Origin: Peltaster fructicola
Lineage: Eukaryota > Ascomycota > Dothideomycetes
Direction: 5' to 3'
Length of the DNA stretch: 64,000 nt
Assembly: GCA_001592805.2 (NCBI GenBank)
Contig: CP051141.1
Location: forward strand, 2,666,001 to 2,730,000
In this document: positions 10,622 through 20,174 of the stretch, piece after piece
Layout: each line of letters starts with the position of its first letter
Position numbering within the stretch: position 1 is the stretch's first letter
Position numbers and translations under genes: made by a program
Notes under the pieces: generated by a model
What the model was told of the DNA's origin: nothing
The model's database searches: none
The model's input: the letters and a program-made list of their open reading frames with translations, nothing else

Positions 10622-10749
10622 AATGCGAAGGGCATAGTCAGAGGCTCAACAATCTGCACCGTGCCGTTCAAGTTAGGGAGTCTACTACATCAGACGAACT
10701 TGCGACGTGAGCACTCCCGTGTAATCTGAAGCCTGAGACGGGTACAAGG

Positions 10750-12126
10750 CTATACTCCGGGTGACACTCGCTCACTCCAGTCCACCCAACGACGCACAAT
10801 CGTATCGACCCTTCGGATGCCCTGCTCGTTGGCCTCGACCTTGAACCATTCGCGATGCTCTCGACCACAAGCTTCACAAAGCTGTTTAGCTTGCTGTTCA
10901 GCCAATTCGAGATGTATCAAACGTTCCACTCGCTTGACATTTGGCACCTTCCGAACATTGCTACTCGTCCTGCGAGCTGCTGAAGGTCGACTATGCTGTC
11001 CGAGATCAGGATACAGCGGTTGTTCAGACTTCCTTGGAGAAGGCAGCGGTGAGGGCGCGCCCACTGCGGATGTGTAGGGATACCAGCGCACGAGGTTCAG
11101 TCGATGGCCACACTGTCGTTCCCATTCGTTCATTCGTCTGGTGACGTTGTTTGCCCGGCCGATCTTGAGTAAGATAGTCTTAGTACCCTTTCGCGCCAGA
11201 TCATCTTCTGCGCTGTACGAATACTCAGTCATGACATCCGAGACCCTACGAGGACTCCCTAATGTGCTTCTCTGTGGCGTCAATAGAGCTCTGGCAGTGC
11301 TATCTCCAGGACCTTGTCGATCAGATGGTGTCAGCCAGAATATGTAGATGTAGCCCTCTTCGTCATGCACACTGAACGGCTTGCTGGTCTCTGCCAGGAG
11401 ATTCGAAGCTATCTGTGGTGAGGTATCTGGTGGTATCAGCGAGAGTGGCGATCGGTCACCTTGGCCGGAAGGCGATGAGCGAGAAGGCTTATTTGCTACA
11501 TGTTGTGATGTTGCTTGCGCAGGTCTTGTTGATGTCCCATTCAGATCGTAGCTACTCTGCTCAAGACGCCTCCTCCTCCGTACTACTTCAAGTGTGCCGT
11601 CACTATCAGCGGACATACAGCATAGACTGGCCCAAAACCCCGGTGCTTTTCTTGGCGGACGACCTGTGCCATGCGGTCTGGAGGGAGTGTTGGCTTGTGC
11701 CGCCACAGAGGAGGCTGATGAGACATACGATTGTCGTGACTGACGAGTATTTCCTCGATTCTCCTGGTCGCTAATGCCAAGCCTTTGCACAAGTGTGTCG
11801 ATGCTGCTTCGATTTTTGAGCTCCAGTATCTTGGTTTGTCTCCGCACTTGGTCAGAAGTAGTCGGTGGAGTACTCCCTCCACGTTCTGCCTGGTCTTTGT
11901 GTTGCCAGCAGTAGTATTGAGCATCAGCAATCTTGGTGTTCTGCTTAAGGACTGTAATCACACCACCAACACTCTCAGCATTAGTCAATCCGTTCTTGCC
12001 TACCGCGAGAGCACGGCGACAAGGCCGGCCACTACCTGTTATTCCCCTACAAGTCGTTGCAGGATTCTTGGAATCACTTCGACCGAGTAGTGCTTCTGGT
12101 GTGTTCAAGAAGTGATTGGCAGGCAT
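10750..12126 (-). CDS. MUG113-like protein: Cys/His finger plus T5orf172 (GIY-YIG-like) domain
   Basis: 458-residue intronless protein. The C-terminal region (about 245-458) matches the T5orf172/DUF1766 family (S. pombe Mug113), which belongs to the GIY-YIG nuclease superfamily: EEGYIYIFWLTPSD, then LLKIGRANNVTRRMNEW, then a helix VKRVERLIHLEL and EHREWFKVE. Near the N-terminus TTCRGITGSGRPCRRAL followed by YYCWQH looks like a small Cys/Cys/Cys/His zinc-binding motif. The middle is basic and Ser-rich. S. pombe mug113 is induced in meiosis; no biochemical activity is established here. It converges on the esterase gene with a 128-bp gap. Family confidence is good; nuclease activity is untested inference. 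Confidence 0.88.
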   Translation of the reverse strand: MPANHFLNTPEALLGRSDSKNPATTCRGITGSGRPCRRALAVGKNGLTNAESVGGVITVLKQNTKIADAQYYCWQHKDQAERGGSTPPTTSDQVRRQTKILELKNRSSIDTLVQRLGISDQENRGNTRQSRQSYVSSASSVAAQANTPSRPHGTGRPPRKAPGFWASLCCMSADSDGTLEVVRRRRRLEQSSYDLNGTSTRPAQATSQHVANKPSRSSPSGQGDRSPLSLIPPDTSPQIASNLLAETSKPFSVHDEEGYIYIFWLTPSDRQGPGDSTARALLTPQRSTLGSPRRVSDVMTEYSYSAEDDLARKGTKTILLKIGRANNVTRRMNEWERQCGHRLNLVRWYPYTSAVGAPSPLPSPRKSEQPLYPDLGQHSRPSAARRTSSNVRKVPNVKRVERLIHLELAEQQAKQLCEACGREHREWFKVEANEQGIRRVDTIVRRWVDWSERVSPGV

Positions 12127-12447
12127 GATAAGATGATTTAGGAAATGATGAATGACACGACCGACATGTGGAGAGAGATAAGGATATAACCTGCCTAGAG
12201 ACCGGTGACTGCAAGTTGTGTGTGCATCTTTTCATCCAACGAAAATACAGATGACGTGGTTGGTGTCGAGAAGCAAAGCGTCTTGAGGCTGGGGAGACAT
12301 TGCCCCACACATCTGGTACCTGAGCAGATCTCGAAGGAGATCGGATTATGGTTTGGGCTTGTGTCGTTGAAACTCGGAGGATGATGGTCTAGAGGACGAT
12401 AGTCATACAAATGTGATGGACTACCTGATTATGAAGGACCACATAGT
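12127..12447. other. Intergenic region
   Basis: Promoter of the MUG113-like gene and 3' region of RPT2, both on the minus strand. Nothing recognisable. Confidence 0.45.
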
Positions 12448-13903
12448 CTACAAATACAGACCCTCCGGCTCACCCTCACTCTTGGTCTTGAGAACACTCT
12501 CGCGAGCGGCTCTGAAATCAGTCATATTGACTCTCATCCTTCGCTCTCGAAGTGCCATTAAACCGGCTTCTGAGCAGATGGCGCGAATATCGGCACCACT
12601 GAGGTCGTCCTTCTGTGAAATGAACTCCTCAAGGTCGACATCCGGCGCCAGTGACATCTTGCCCGTATGCAGGAGGAAGATCTTGCGCTTCGTGTAGGTA
12701 TCTGGGTTTTCGAAGAGAATCTTTCGATCGATACGACCAGGTCGAATGAGTGCCGGGTCCAGTGTATCGATCTTGTTCGTTGCCATAATGACCTTCACAT
12801 CTCCTCGATCATCGAAGCCATCCAGTTGGTTCAGGAGTTCTAGCATAGTGCGCTGGATCTCTCGTTCGCCACCTGATGTGCTGTCATAACGCTTTGTACC
12901 GACTGCGTCAATCTCATCGATGAAGACAATAGATGGAGCATGTTCTGCAGCAACCTGGAACAGCTGTCGCACCAGTCGAGGACCATCTCCGAGGTATTTC
13001 TGGATGAGCTCAGACCCGACAATGCGTAGAAAAGTAGCTGATGTTTGATTTGCGACAGCCTTGGCCAACAGGGTTTTTCCAGTGCCCGGAGCACCGTAGA
13101 GAATCACACCTTTTGGTGGCTTTATACCCATCTCTTCATACAGCTCAGGATGCAGAAGTGGCAGCTCGACGGCTTCCCGGACTTCCTGTATCTGTTGCTC
13201 TAGACCTCCAATGTCTGCGTATGATTCTGTGGGTGCCTTGTCGAGCTTCATAACAGATACTAGCGGATCAGCGTCATCCGTCAACACTCCAACCACCGAC
13301 ACAGACTTGTGATGCAACAGTATCGAGGCTCCAGGCTCGAGCAGGTCCTTGTCAACAAATGACATGATGGACACGTAGTACTCGGGTCCAGTGGCGGACG
13401 AAACAATTGCATGGTCGTCATCAATAAGCTCCTCGAGATTGCCAACGCCCATGGGAGATCCTCGCATATCATCGACCCGACTCCTTTCATCAGCATTCCT
13501 GTCGAGCGCGTCCCCTTCAGCTCCAGCCGCAGCAGGTGCTTGTGTGCTTGCCGACTTCGCCTTCCTGGTGCGCTCCTGATTCTCGACGAACTCCTCTTCA
13601 AGTAGCAAGTGATCGTGCACTCGTTGCATTCGAAGGTATCTCAGCTTGCATCGTGCGGTCGGATAGATGTTTGGTAGCTTTGCAGCTGCGTTGGGTCCCG
13701 CAGCCTTCTTCTTCCTCCTACCGATACGTGTCGTCGGTTGTGGTGGCGGCTCATACTTTGGTTTGTCCTTCTTGCCATCTTTCTTGTCCTTGTCTCCAGC
13801 TCCCCCCTGAGGTGGCCCTCCAAGACCAGACTGATTCTGCCCCTACATTCATATATTAGCTTGTGTCTCGATGTATGAGTCGTGGTGCTCATGTGCTCAC
13901 CAT
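12448..13903 (-). CDS. RPT2: 26S proteasome regulatory ATPase subunit Rpt2
   Basis: AAA+ ATPase of the 19S base that unfolds substrates and opens the 20S gate. The first coding exon is just the ATG (13901-13903). A 58-bp intron (13843-13900, GTGAGC...TGTAG) follows, and exon 2 begins GGG CAG AAT CAG, giving [15 protein letters not shown], the N-myristoylation signal of Rpt2. A lysine-rich stretch, a helix ([19 protein letters not shown]) and an OB segment come next. The ATPase has Walker A GAPGTGKT, Walker B FIDEID and the SRH with RPGRIDRK. The C-terminal LYL is the HbYX motif that docks in the 20S alpha ring. The product is 465 residues. Taking the first internal Met would lose the myristoylation site and about 70 conserved residues. 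Confidence 0.97.
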
Positions 13904-14583
13904 GTACTTGACTGTCCGATCGTGCGAGCGTGCGCTCGGACAGACAGTATGGAAAGAGGAAGATTGGATGTGACGGGTGCCGAAAGCAGCTGCTGATATC
14001 TTTCGACGTGATAGTAGATGTCGATGACAATAGAGACGCGAGCAGTGATGAGGTCGTGAAGCCGCTTGTGAAGCAGGCATTACGTGCTGTGCCTGCCTGG
14101 CTTTAAGGGACTACCCGAATGACGGCCCTTTCACGTGTGAGTAAGCACGTTTATTCGACTTCATTGGGCACTTCGCTCTACCATGATATTTCACACACCA
14201 CACACTTGAGTGACTGCTCTGCATGTTGAATCTTCAGCTGCCGCGATCGCTTGTCAAACCAACACTCAATCTGCAAACATCCTCTCCCTATTCCTGAGCT
14301 CAAGGGAACAGTCCCAACACGCAGATGCATAGGACCATCACGACCACACGTCATAGCAAGGCCTTACGCGATCATCACCGAAGCAATCTGCTGCACCTTG
14401 CACTGCACTGGCCACTCAGATCTGACACAGCTCACAAAACCAGTCACTGAAAGATATCAAGCTCCTGTAGCAAGCTGCTGCGCTGTTCGGCTCATGCAAC
14501 GAACTTGAGTACGCTGTACAATCAGCAAGTGCGACAAAAGTATTGACACGACGACGCCGTGTCTCGGAGCACAATCTGGCAAT
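13904..14583. other. Divergent promoter region RPT2 / UBC1
   Basis: Between two divergent ubiquitin-proteasome genes. Proteasome genes in ascomycetes often carry a PACE/Rpn4 site (GGTGGCAAA-type), but I do not see a clear copy. Otherwise nothing recognisable. Confidence 0.4.
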
Positions 14584-15366
14584 ATGTCGGCAGCGAATCG
14601 AAATAGAAGGTTGCAGAAGGAGATTCAAGATATATTGAAGGACACACACTCAGGAATAGTTGTTACCACACCGCAAGGCGATAGCGAGTTCAAGGATCTC
14701 ACGCATTTTCACGGCCACTTCCAAGGACCTCCAGACACCCCGTACGAAGGTGGTAGTTACGATGTAGACATCAAGATCACTGCAGAATACCCCTTCAAGC
14801 CTCCAGAGATGCGATTCATCACACGAATATGGCACCCCAACGTGTCTTCGCAGACCGGTGCGATCTGTTTGGACACTCTCGGCACAGCTTGGAGTCCGGT
14901 ACTGACGCTCAAAAGCGCACTGATCTCGCTACAGAGTCTTCTGAGCAGTCCTGAGCCCAAGGATCCACAAGATGCTGAAGTAGCAGCCATGCTGCTTAGT
15001 CGCCCCGAAGAGTTCGCACATGTGGCACGAGAATGGGCGATACGTTATGCCAGTGCACCACAAGCTCGAGCTGGATCTGGACGAACAGGAGCTGGAAGTA
15101 GCGGAGGGCTCGATGAGGCACAACTCAAGGAGCAGAAGAAGGCGGACGAAAAAGAGAAGAGGCGAAGGGAAGACCGTCGAGTACGAGAGGCATATCAAGG
15201 CTACAGTCGTAGCATGATCGATCGCTTCGTCGATATGGGCTTTCCGGTGGAACGAGTCGTGGCAGCTTTCGACTATGTCGGCATTGATAAGAACGATGGC
15301 GAGGCATACGAACTGGATGAAGAATTGCTGAGCGATGTCACAGCACGTCTTCTTAATGAAATGTAA
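14584..15366 (+). CDS. UBC1: Ubiquitin-conjugating enzyme E2 Ubc1 (UBE2K-type, with UBA)
   Basis: Class II E2 that builds Lys48-linked ubiquitin chains. The UBC fold (about 5-155) shows PYEGGSYDVDI, the HPN motif at 84-86 and the active-site Cys at about 95 in GAICLDTLGTAWSPVLTL. A charged linker (KKADEKEKRRREDRR) leads to a C-terminal UBA-like domain (about 212-260, SMIDRFVDMGFPVERVVAAFDY). The UBA plus 260-residue length distinguish Ubc1/UBE2K from other E2s. Yeast Ubc1 is 215 residues; the extra length lies in the linker. It is intronless and divergent from RPT2. Confidence 0.95.
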   Translation: MSAANRNRRLQKEIQDILKDTHSGIVVTTPQGDSEFKDLTHFHGHFQGPPDTPYEGGSYDVDIKITAEYPFKPPEMRFITRIWHPNVSSQTGAICLDTLGTAWSPVLTLKSALISLQSLLSSPEPKDPQDAEVAAMLLSRPEEFAHVAREWAIRYASAPQARAGSGRTGAGSSGGLDEAQLKEQKKADEKEKRRREDRRVREAYQGYSRSMIDRFVDMGFPVERVVAAFDYVGIDKNDGEAYELDEELLSDVTARLLNEM

Positions 15367-15906
15367 TTTCACGAAATAGAACAACGACACAGCAGTGCAG
15401 CACGATTGAGGACGAGACAACTTCTGAAGCATCATTTAGCGCTTGGCATTTCCATGGCTCGTGTCAACGACATCATGAGTCCAGGACACAAGCCCCCATA
15501 ACAACATAATCACATTCTCAAGAACATCCAAACACATTGGATGTCTCACTACCACGATCACGCTGACCGTTTCATTCCGTATACGAAGTTGGATAGCCTC
15601 CCCTCGATGCGAGGGTTTCAAGTAGTCTAGGTTGCATGAATCTCGAGTGAGGGAGGAACGGTCAGGCCTGTGGTGCGACTTTCATAACCTCATGTCTACA
15701 CAGTTGCAGGATCAGTAAAGTGTGCGGCAAGCAACATTCCTGATCTTAACGCCGTGACACGGACTTTGTAGCACGGCGATTAGCAGGACAACTTCAAATC
15801 AACATGTCTGCATGTCTACCTATGCTTGTACTAAAAGGGCCATGTGTGATGTCTCGTCGCCCCAGAGCAATCATTGCAAGCATTCTCAGCTCGTCTTGTT
15901 ACAAAT
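15367..15906. other. Intergenic region
   Basis: UBC1 3' region and promoter of the SDR gene. Nothing recognisable. Confidence 0.45.
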
Positions 15907-16838
15907 ATGGCATCCAAAGTGATACTGATTACTGGTAGCAATTCAGGTTGGAGATAGTGCCGCACCACTGACGAGCTTCTGCTGACTGCAACAGGCATTG
16001 GTTACGAGGCACTCAAGGTGTTTCTCAACGCCGCCAAGCCATATCACATCCTTGCTGCTTCTCGTACAAGCGAGAAAGCCCGCGAGGCCGTTGAGAAAGC
16101 AAGAAGCGAGTGCCCAGATAGCAAGAACACCATTGAGCCCATGGCAATCGACGTGACCAGTGATCGCTCGATCGAACAGGCATGCAAGCAAGTCGAGAAA
16201 TCTCCTGGACGCCTGGATGTCTTGCTCAACAATGCCGGTAAGGTCTTTTCAGACACATCGAGGCAGTCATTGACACAGTGTTAGGTGCATCATTCGACCT
16301 TGACTTTGTTGCTGGAAGAGTCTCGCTTCGAGATTGCTTCAACAAGGCATACGACGTGAATGTGACGGGCGCCAACGTCATGGCCTGGACATTCATGCCA
16401 TTGCTGTTGAAGTCGTCAGACCCACGACTGATCTTCGTTGCTGGTCTATCGATGATGACTGTGGTGAACTCAGGTCCGTACTTCCCTACACCGCCGCAGC
16501 CAGCGGGATGGCCTAAGAAGATTGATTTCGAAACGATTGGGTATCGATGCAGCAAGACCGCCTTGAATATGCTGACCTTGGACTGGGCGCATAAGCTCAA
16601 GGAGGACGGCGTCAAAGTCTTCGGTGTTGGGCCTGGTATGCTAGCTACCAACCTAGGCAATGCGAGGGACGGCCCTGACATGCAGGTCACCAATCTGGAC
16701 TATGCAAAGCAGATCGGTGAAAAGATGGGTGCTGGCCATGCGCGCGAAGGAGGCGAGCTCTTTCTCAGGGTAATTGAAGGGGAGAGAGATGAGCATAGTG
16801 GTAAAGTCATCAACAAGAACGGCCTGAGTGCGCTGTGA
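15907..16838 (+). CDS. Short-chain dehydrogenase/reductase, three exons
   Basis: NAD(P)-dependent SDR of 278 residues; substrate unknown. Exon 1 (15907-15946) encodes MASKVILITGSNSG. After a 48-bp intron, exon 2 (15995-16237) completes the TGxxxGxG motif with GIGYEALKVF and ends in the NNAG motif. A 47-bp intron (16238-16284) interrupts the NNAG glycine. Exon 3 (16285-16838) carries the NVTGANVMAW helix and the catalytic Tyr/Lys region, here YRCSKTALNMLTLDW (YxxxK), then GPGMLATNLG. Introns fall exactly on the two glycine motifs and phases agree. The stop lies only 25 bp from the stop of the convergent F-box gene, so the mRNA 3' ends probably overlap. Confidence 0.93.
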
Positions 16839-16863
16839 ATCAAGCGAAAGTCGCACGGATGTG

Positions 16864-18337
16864 CTACCACTCCTCATCTGAAGTGTCGGTGTACCAAACA
16901 GCATCGTCCATTGTGTAGCTGAATGCTCTGTTTCGTTCCGCAAGGTCGCCAGGCGACGTGTTCAGGTGTGAAACAATACATTCGTGTCCCACAAGCTCTA
17001 GATTGAGATTATCATAGTCAGTGAAGCTACTCGCAGTCCCAGCGTGCATGCTGTGCAAGGTGGTCCGATCAAACAGCACGCTCGATTCGTTGCAGGACAG
17101 ATCATGCAGCAGAAGATACTCGAGTGCAGAGCATTCATCGCTCAAGAAATTGACCATCACTTGCCATGATGTGTGAGTGCTGATATCATTACCCTCATCG
17201 ATGTGCAGGAACTGGATATGGCGTAACTTCAGACTCATGAGTACTGGACTGCAAGGTTGCAAGAAAGTGCACAGTGTGTCGACCGTAGTGCAGAGCTTTT
17301 CGAGCTTGACACGCCGAAGATGTCGTAAGGTGAGATTTTCGCTGATTGACATGAAGGCTTTGTATGGATATGCTTCGGTCCATCTGTTGGAATGCTTAGT
17401 GGAATGTCATCTTTGCCGGCGTCACATACGATTGGAGACGCCTGGGCTCAGGAGGAATCATATGACGCTGCTTGGGATCCCTGAAAATCGTCATGCCGAT
17501 TTCCAGAAGCTCATGCATCGATCCCAGCAGTGTTTCCAGGTTACTGGCGTGCTTTCCCGTTCCTCTAAGTGCTGATGGATCTGTGACATCGCGGGCCTCA
17601 GGCAGTCCTGTAGCATTGATCTCGACGTACTGAACAGAGTCGAGAGCATGTCTACAATCACTTTCGCTCAGCATCAGACGCTGATCAACGTGGTCAATCT
17701 GAATTGCGTCCGTGTAGAGTCTCCTGATTCGTTTTCGACTTGTAGCTAGAGCCTTTATGATGGCGATGAAGAGATATGTCGGATCAGCGAATGCAGTGGT
17801 GTAGAGGGATACTTCTCCGCCCAGGATCCTCGGATCCAGGCCAACATTGTTGGACACAGTCTGCCATCCGTATGGTTTGTATGTGCCTCTACGCATGCCC
17901 ACGGTCCTCAGCATCGGTAATGACTTGAACACCTCCGCAAGGATCTCCTGTAGTCTTGAGGAATACAGTAGGTCCCAATGATCATGCACATACTCGTCAA
18001 AGAGCCTCGCGCGCCGCATCTGGTCCTCGTATCTCGGTGTCGGCTCCTCGTCATCAGAATCGAGGGTCCAGAACGGATTGTTGACAAAGGTGAAGCAATC
18101 CGGGTTGAACCAGAGATGTTGGACGTGCTTGCACAGCCCGTGATGTCGTGATATGGACGTCAACACGTTGAGACTCTCGGTGGTTATCATGAAGCCTCTC
18201 TTCCGGAAGAATAGATGCGCGAAGTGATCGAAAGAAGAGCTCTCGATGTATTTGCTTGTCTGTCTGACAACCAGTATGTCAGAACGAGGCAGCAATGTCA
18301 CGATTTGACTGATTAGTTCCGGAGGTAGGCGGTCCAT
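16864..18337 (-). CDS. F-box-like protein, two exons
   Basis: Probable SCF substrate receptor; target unknown. The N-terminus MDRLPPELISQIVTLLPRSD fits the F-box helix that binds Skp1, followed by VRQTSKYIESSSFDHFAHLF as the rest of the domain. The remainder (about 430 residues) is a helical region without a recognised repeat, with an acidic stretch DSDDEEP. Exon 1 spans 17430-18337. A 46-bp intron (17384-17429, GTATGT...CAACAG, branch CACTAAGC) joins RRLQS to WTEAYPYKAFMS in frame, and exon 2 runs to 16864. Total 475 residues, ending TDTSDEEW. It is convergent with the SDR gene and divergent from cyclin H. Confidence 0.88.
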
Positions 18338-18638
18338 TGTGATTGGGATCTTCGTGTCAGGCCGGTACGAGAGAGGGAAGTTGATCTAGGTCGGTGAAGT
18401 AGCAATCTGTCATGATGTTCTTAGAGTAGGCAGCAAGCTCGATGGTCGAGGCAACCTGCTCGAGGACACAGCCTTGGTGGTGTGATCAACTGCGGTTGAC
18501 ATCCGTGTATTTTGTAGAGGCATGTTTACTGGTCTGAAAGAGTTGGAACTGGACCATGGTGAAGTCATAGCCACTTGAAAAAGCGCGTCTCGCGTCGCGT
18601 TCCTCCACCTCCACTGCTTCGCGCAAAACTCTTCCAGC
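18338..18638. other. Short divergent promoter, F-box / cyclin H
   Basis: A 301-bp interval between two divergent start codons, so the two promoters probably overlap. No clear TATA box or repeat seen. Confidence 0.4.
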
Positions 18639-19832
18639 ATGACCACGACGACAAGCTCGAGTGTGACTCTCCTTTCGGAGGACGAAATCTACAGGACATC
18701 TTCGCAATACCGCTTATGGTCCTTCTCGCCGGAGAAGCTGGCAGCCCAGCGAAAGAAGACACATGAGCTGGCGATAGAGAGGATAGCAACACAGCCGACG
18801 GATGGCTCGACTGAACATGGACAATATCTCTCAGAGGAGCAAGAGCTGAGGCTGGTGCAAAGGTACTGTGAGCAGATCCGTGCCACCAACGATCACTTCA
18901 AATGGCCTGTCAATGTGAAGGTATGAGAGCAACCGCATGAAATCTGATATGACTAATAGCAACAGGCGACTGCTGTGCAGTACCTACGCAGGTTCTACTT
19001 GTCCAATTCTGTCATGACTTATCCGCCTAAGGAGATCTACAAAACTGCTCTTTTCCTCGCATGCAAGACGGAAGCAACACATATGACATTGTCTGAGTAT
19101 GCCAGGCGCATATCGTCGAAACCGGAAGAGATTCTGGCTCCGGAGTACAAACTCATGCAAGCGTTGCGCTTCACCTTGGATGTACGACAGCCCTTCCGAG
19201 GACTCAAGGGTGTGTTGATGGAGCTTCTAAACATGGTGGAAGGACTGCCGCAGCCATCATTAAAGGACGCCTTACTCGCACTTTCAGGACCAAGTGATGG
19301 GAGTGCTACCGCGTGGACAATGCCGCGTGTTGGTGCCACAGAGGCCAAGCACATTCAAGATCGAGTACAAGCCGCTTATGCTGCATCAAGGACGATCCTG
19401 GACAATCAGGCTCTGATGACTGATGTCTACTTCCTTTATACACCAGCGCAGATTCTTCATGCTGCGATGTATCGAGCGGATCCTGAGCTGACCGATTTCT
19501 ACATTTCTACTAAATTGTCGGCTGCAGAACCTGCTCGACCAAGGATCATGGCAGCTATTCAGTCTTGCGCCGAAATACTAGGCGCATTCGACAAATCCTC
19601 AGTGCTCACCAAAGATGAACGAGCTGAGCTGGAGGCTAAGCTGGAGCGTTGCCGTGATGCTAGCACCAGGGATATGGTGGAGCATCACCTCGCCAAAAAG
19701 ATCGGCGACGGGCTGGAGGACGAGGACAAAGCTAGGAGGAGACAAGCCGAACGAGAACGAAGTGAAAAGGAAGGCCATGATTTATTTGGGCCTTCGCTGA
19801 TGTCTAACGGCACAAACGTTAGTAAGGGCTGA
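18639..19832 (+). CDS. CCL1: Cyclin H (Ccl1), TFIIH kinase subunit
   Basis: Cyclin partner of the Cdk7/Kin28 kinase in TFIIH, which phosphorylates the RNA polymerase II CTD. Exon 1 (18639-18920) includes YRLWSFSPEKLAAQRKKTH, the N-terminal helix typical of cyclin H. A 45-bp intron (18921-18965, branch GACTAATAG) precedes exon 2 (18966-19832). Cyclin-box features: AVQYLRRFYLSNSVMTYPPK, IYKTALFLACKTEATHM and LAPEYKLMQALRFTLDVR. The second cyclin fold lies at about 240-310. The C-terminus is charged and helical (DEDKARRRQAERERSEKEG). Total 382 residues, consistent with fungal Ccl1. Confidence 0.95.
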
Positions 19833-20174
19833 TACGCTGTGTCATGACTGGCGCACAACCACACACCGTAACCCAAAGTCTCAAAGCCTCGATATACTTC
19901 CACTTGTTGGGAGCAAGCAGTGGGTCTACTAAGCAAAGGACCATCGTAACGAGGCTGAGTCGTGCACGGAAGATGAAGCATGTGTGGATGCTAAGGCGAC
20001 CCAGAAGCTGCCTAGGAAGCAATGATGTGCGTTGGCAGAGTATTTCTCTCTTACTCCTGACTGGATTTGGAAAGTTCGACATCAACGGAGCACATTCGAG
20101 CACATTCGAGCACATTCGAGCACATATCAGAAGGAAGTGGATGCAAGCCCTTGTGATTACATTGCTCATTCATG
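19833..20174. other. Convergent intergenic region
   Basis: Lies between two gene 3' ends. It contains the 10-bp tandem repeat listed separately; otherwise nothing recognisable. Confidence 0.45.
20089..20125. repeat. 10-bp tandem repeat, 3.5 copies
   Basis: The unit cacattcgag repeats exactly three times (20091-20120) plus a half copy. It lies in the convergent intergenic region between cyclin H and the carboxypeptidase. Confidence 0.9.
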
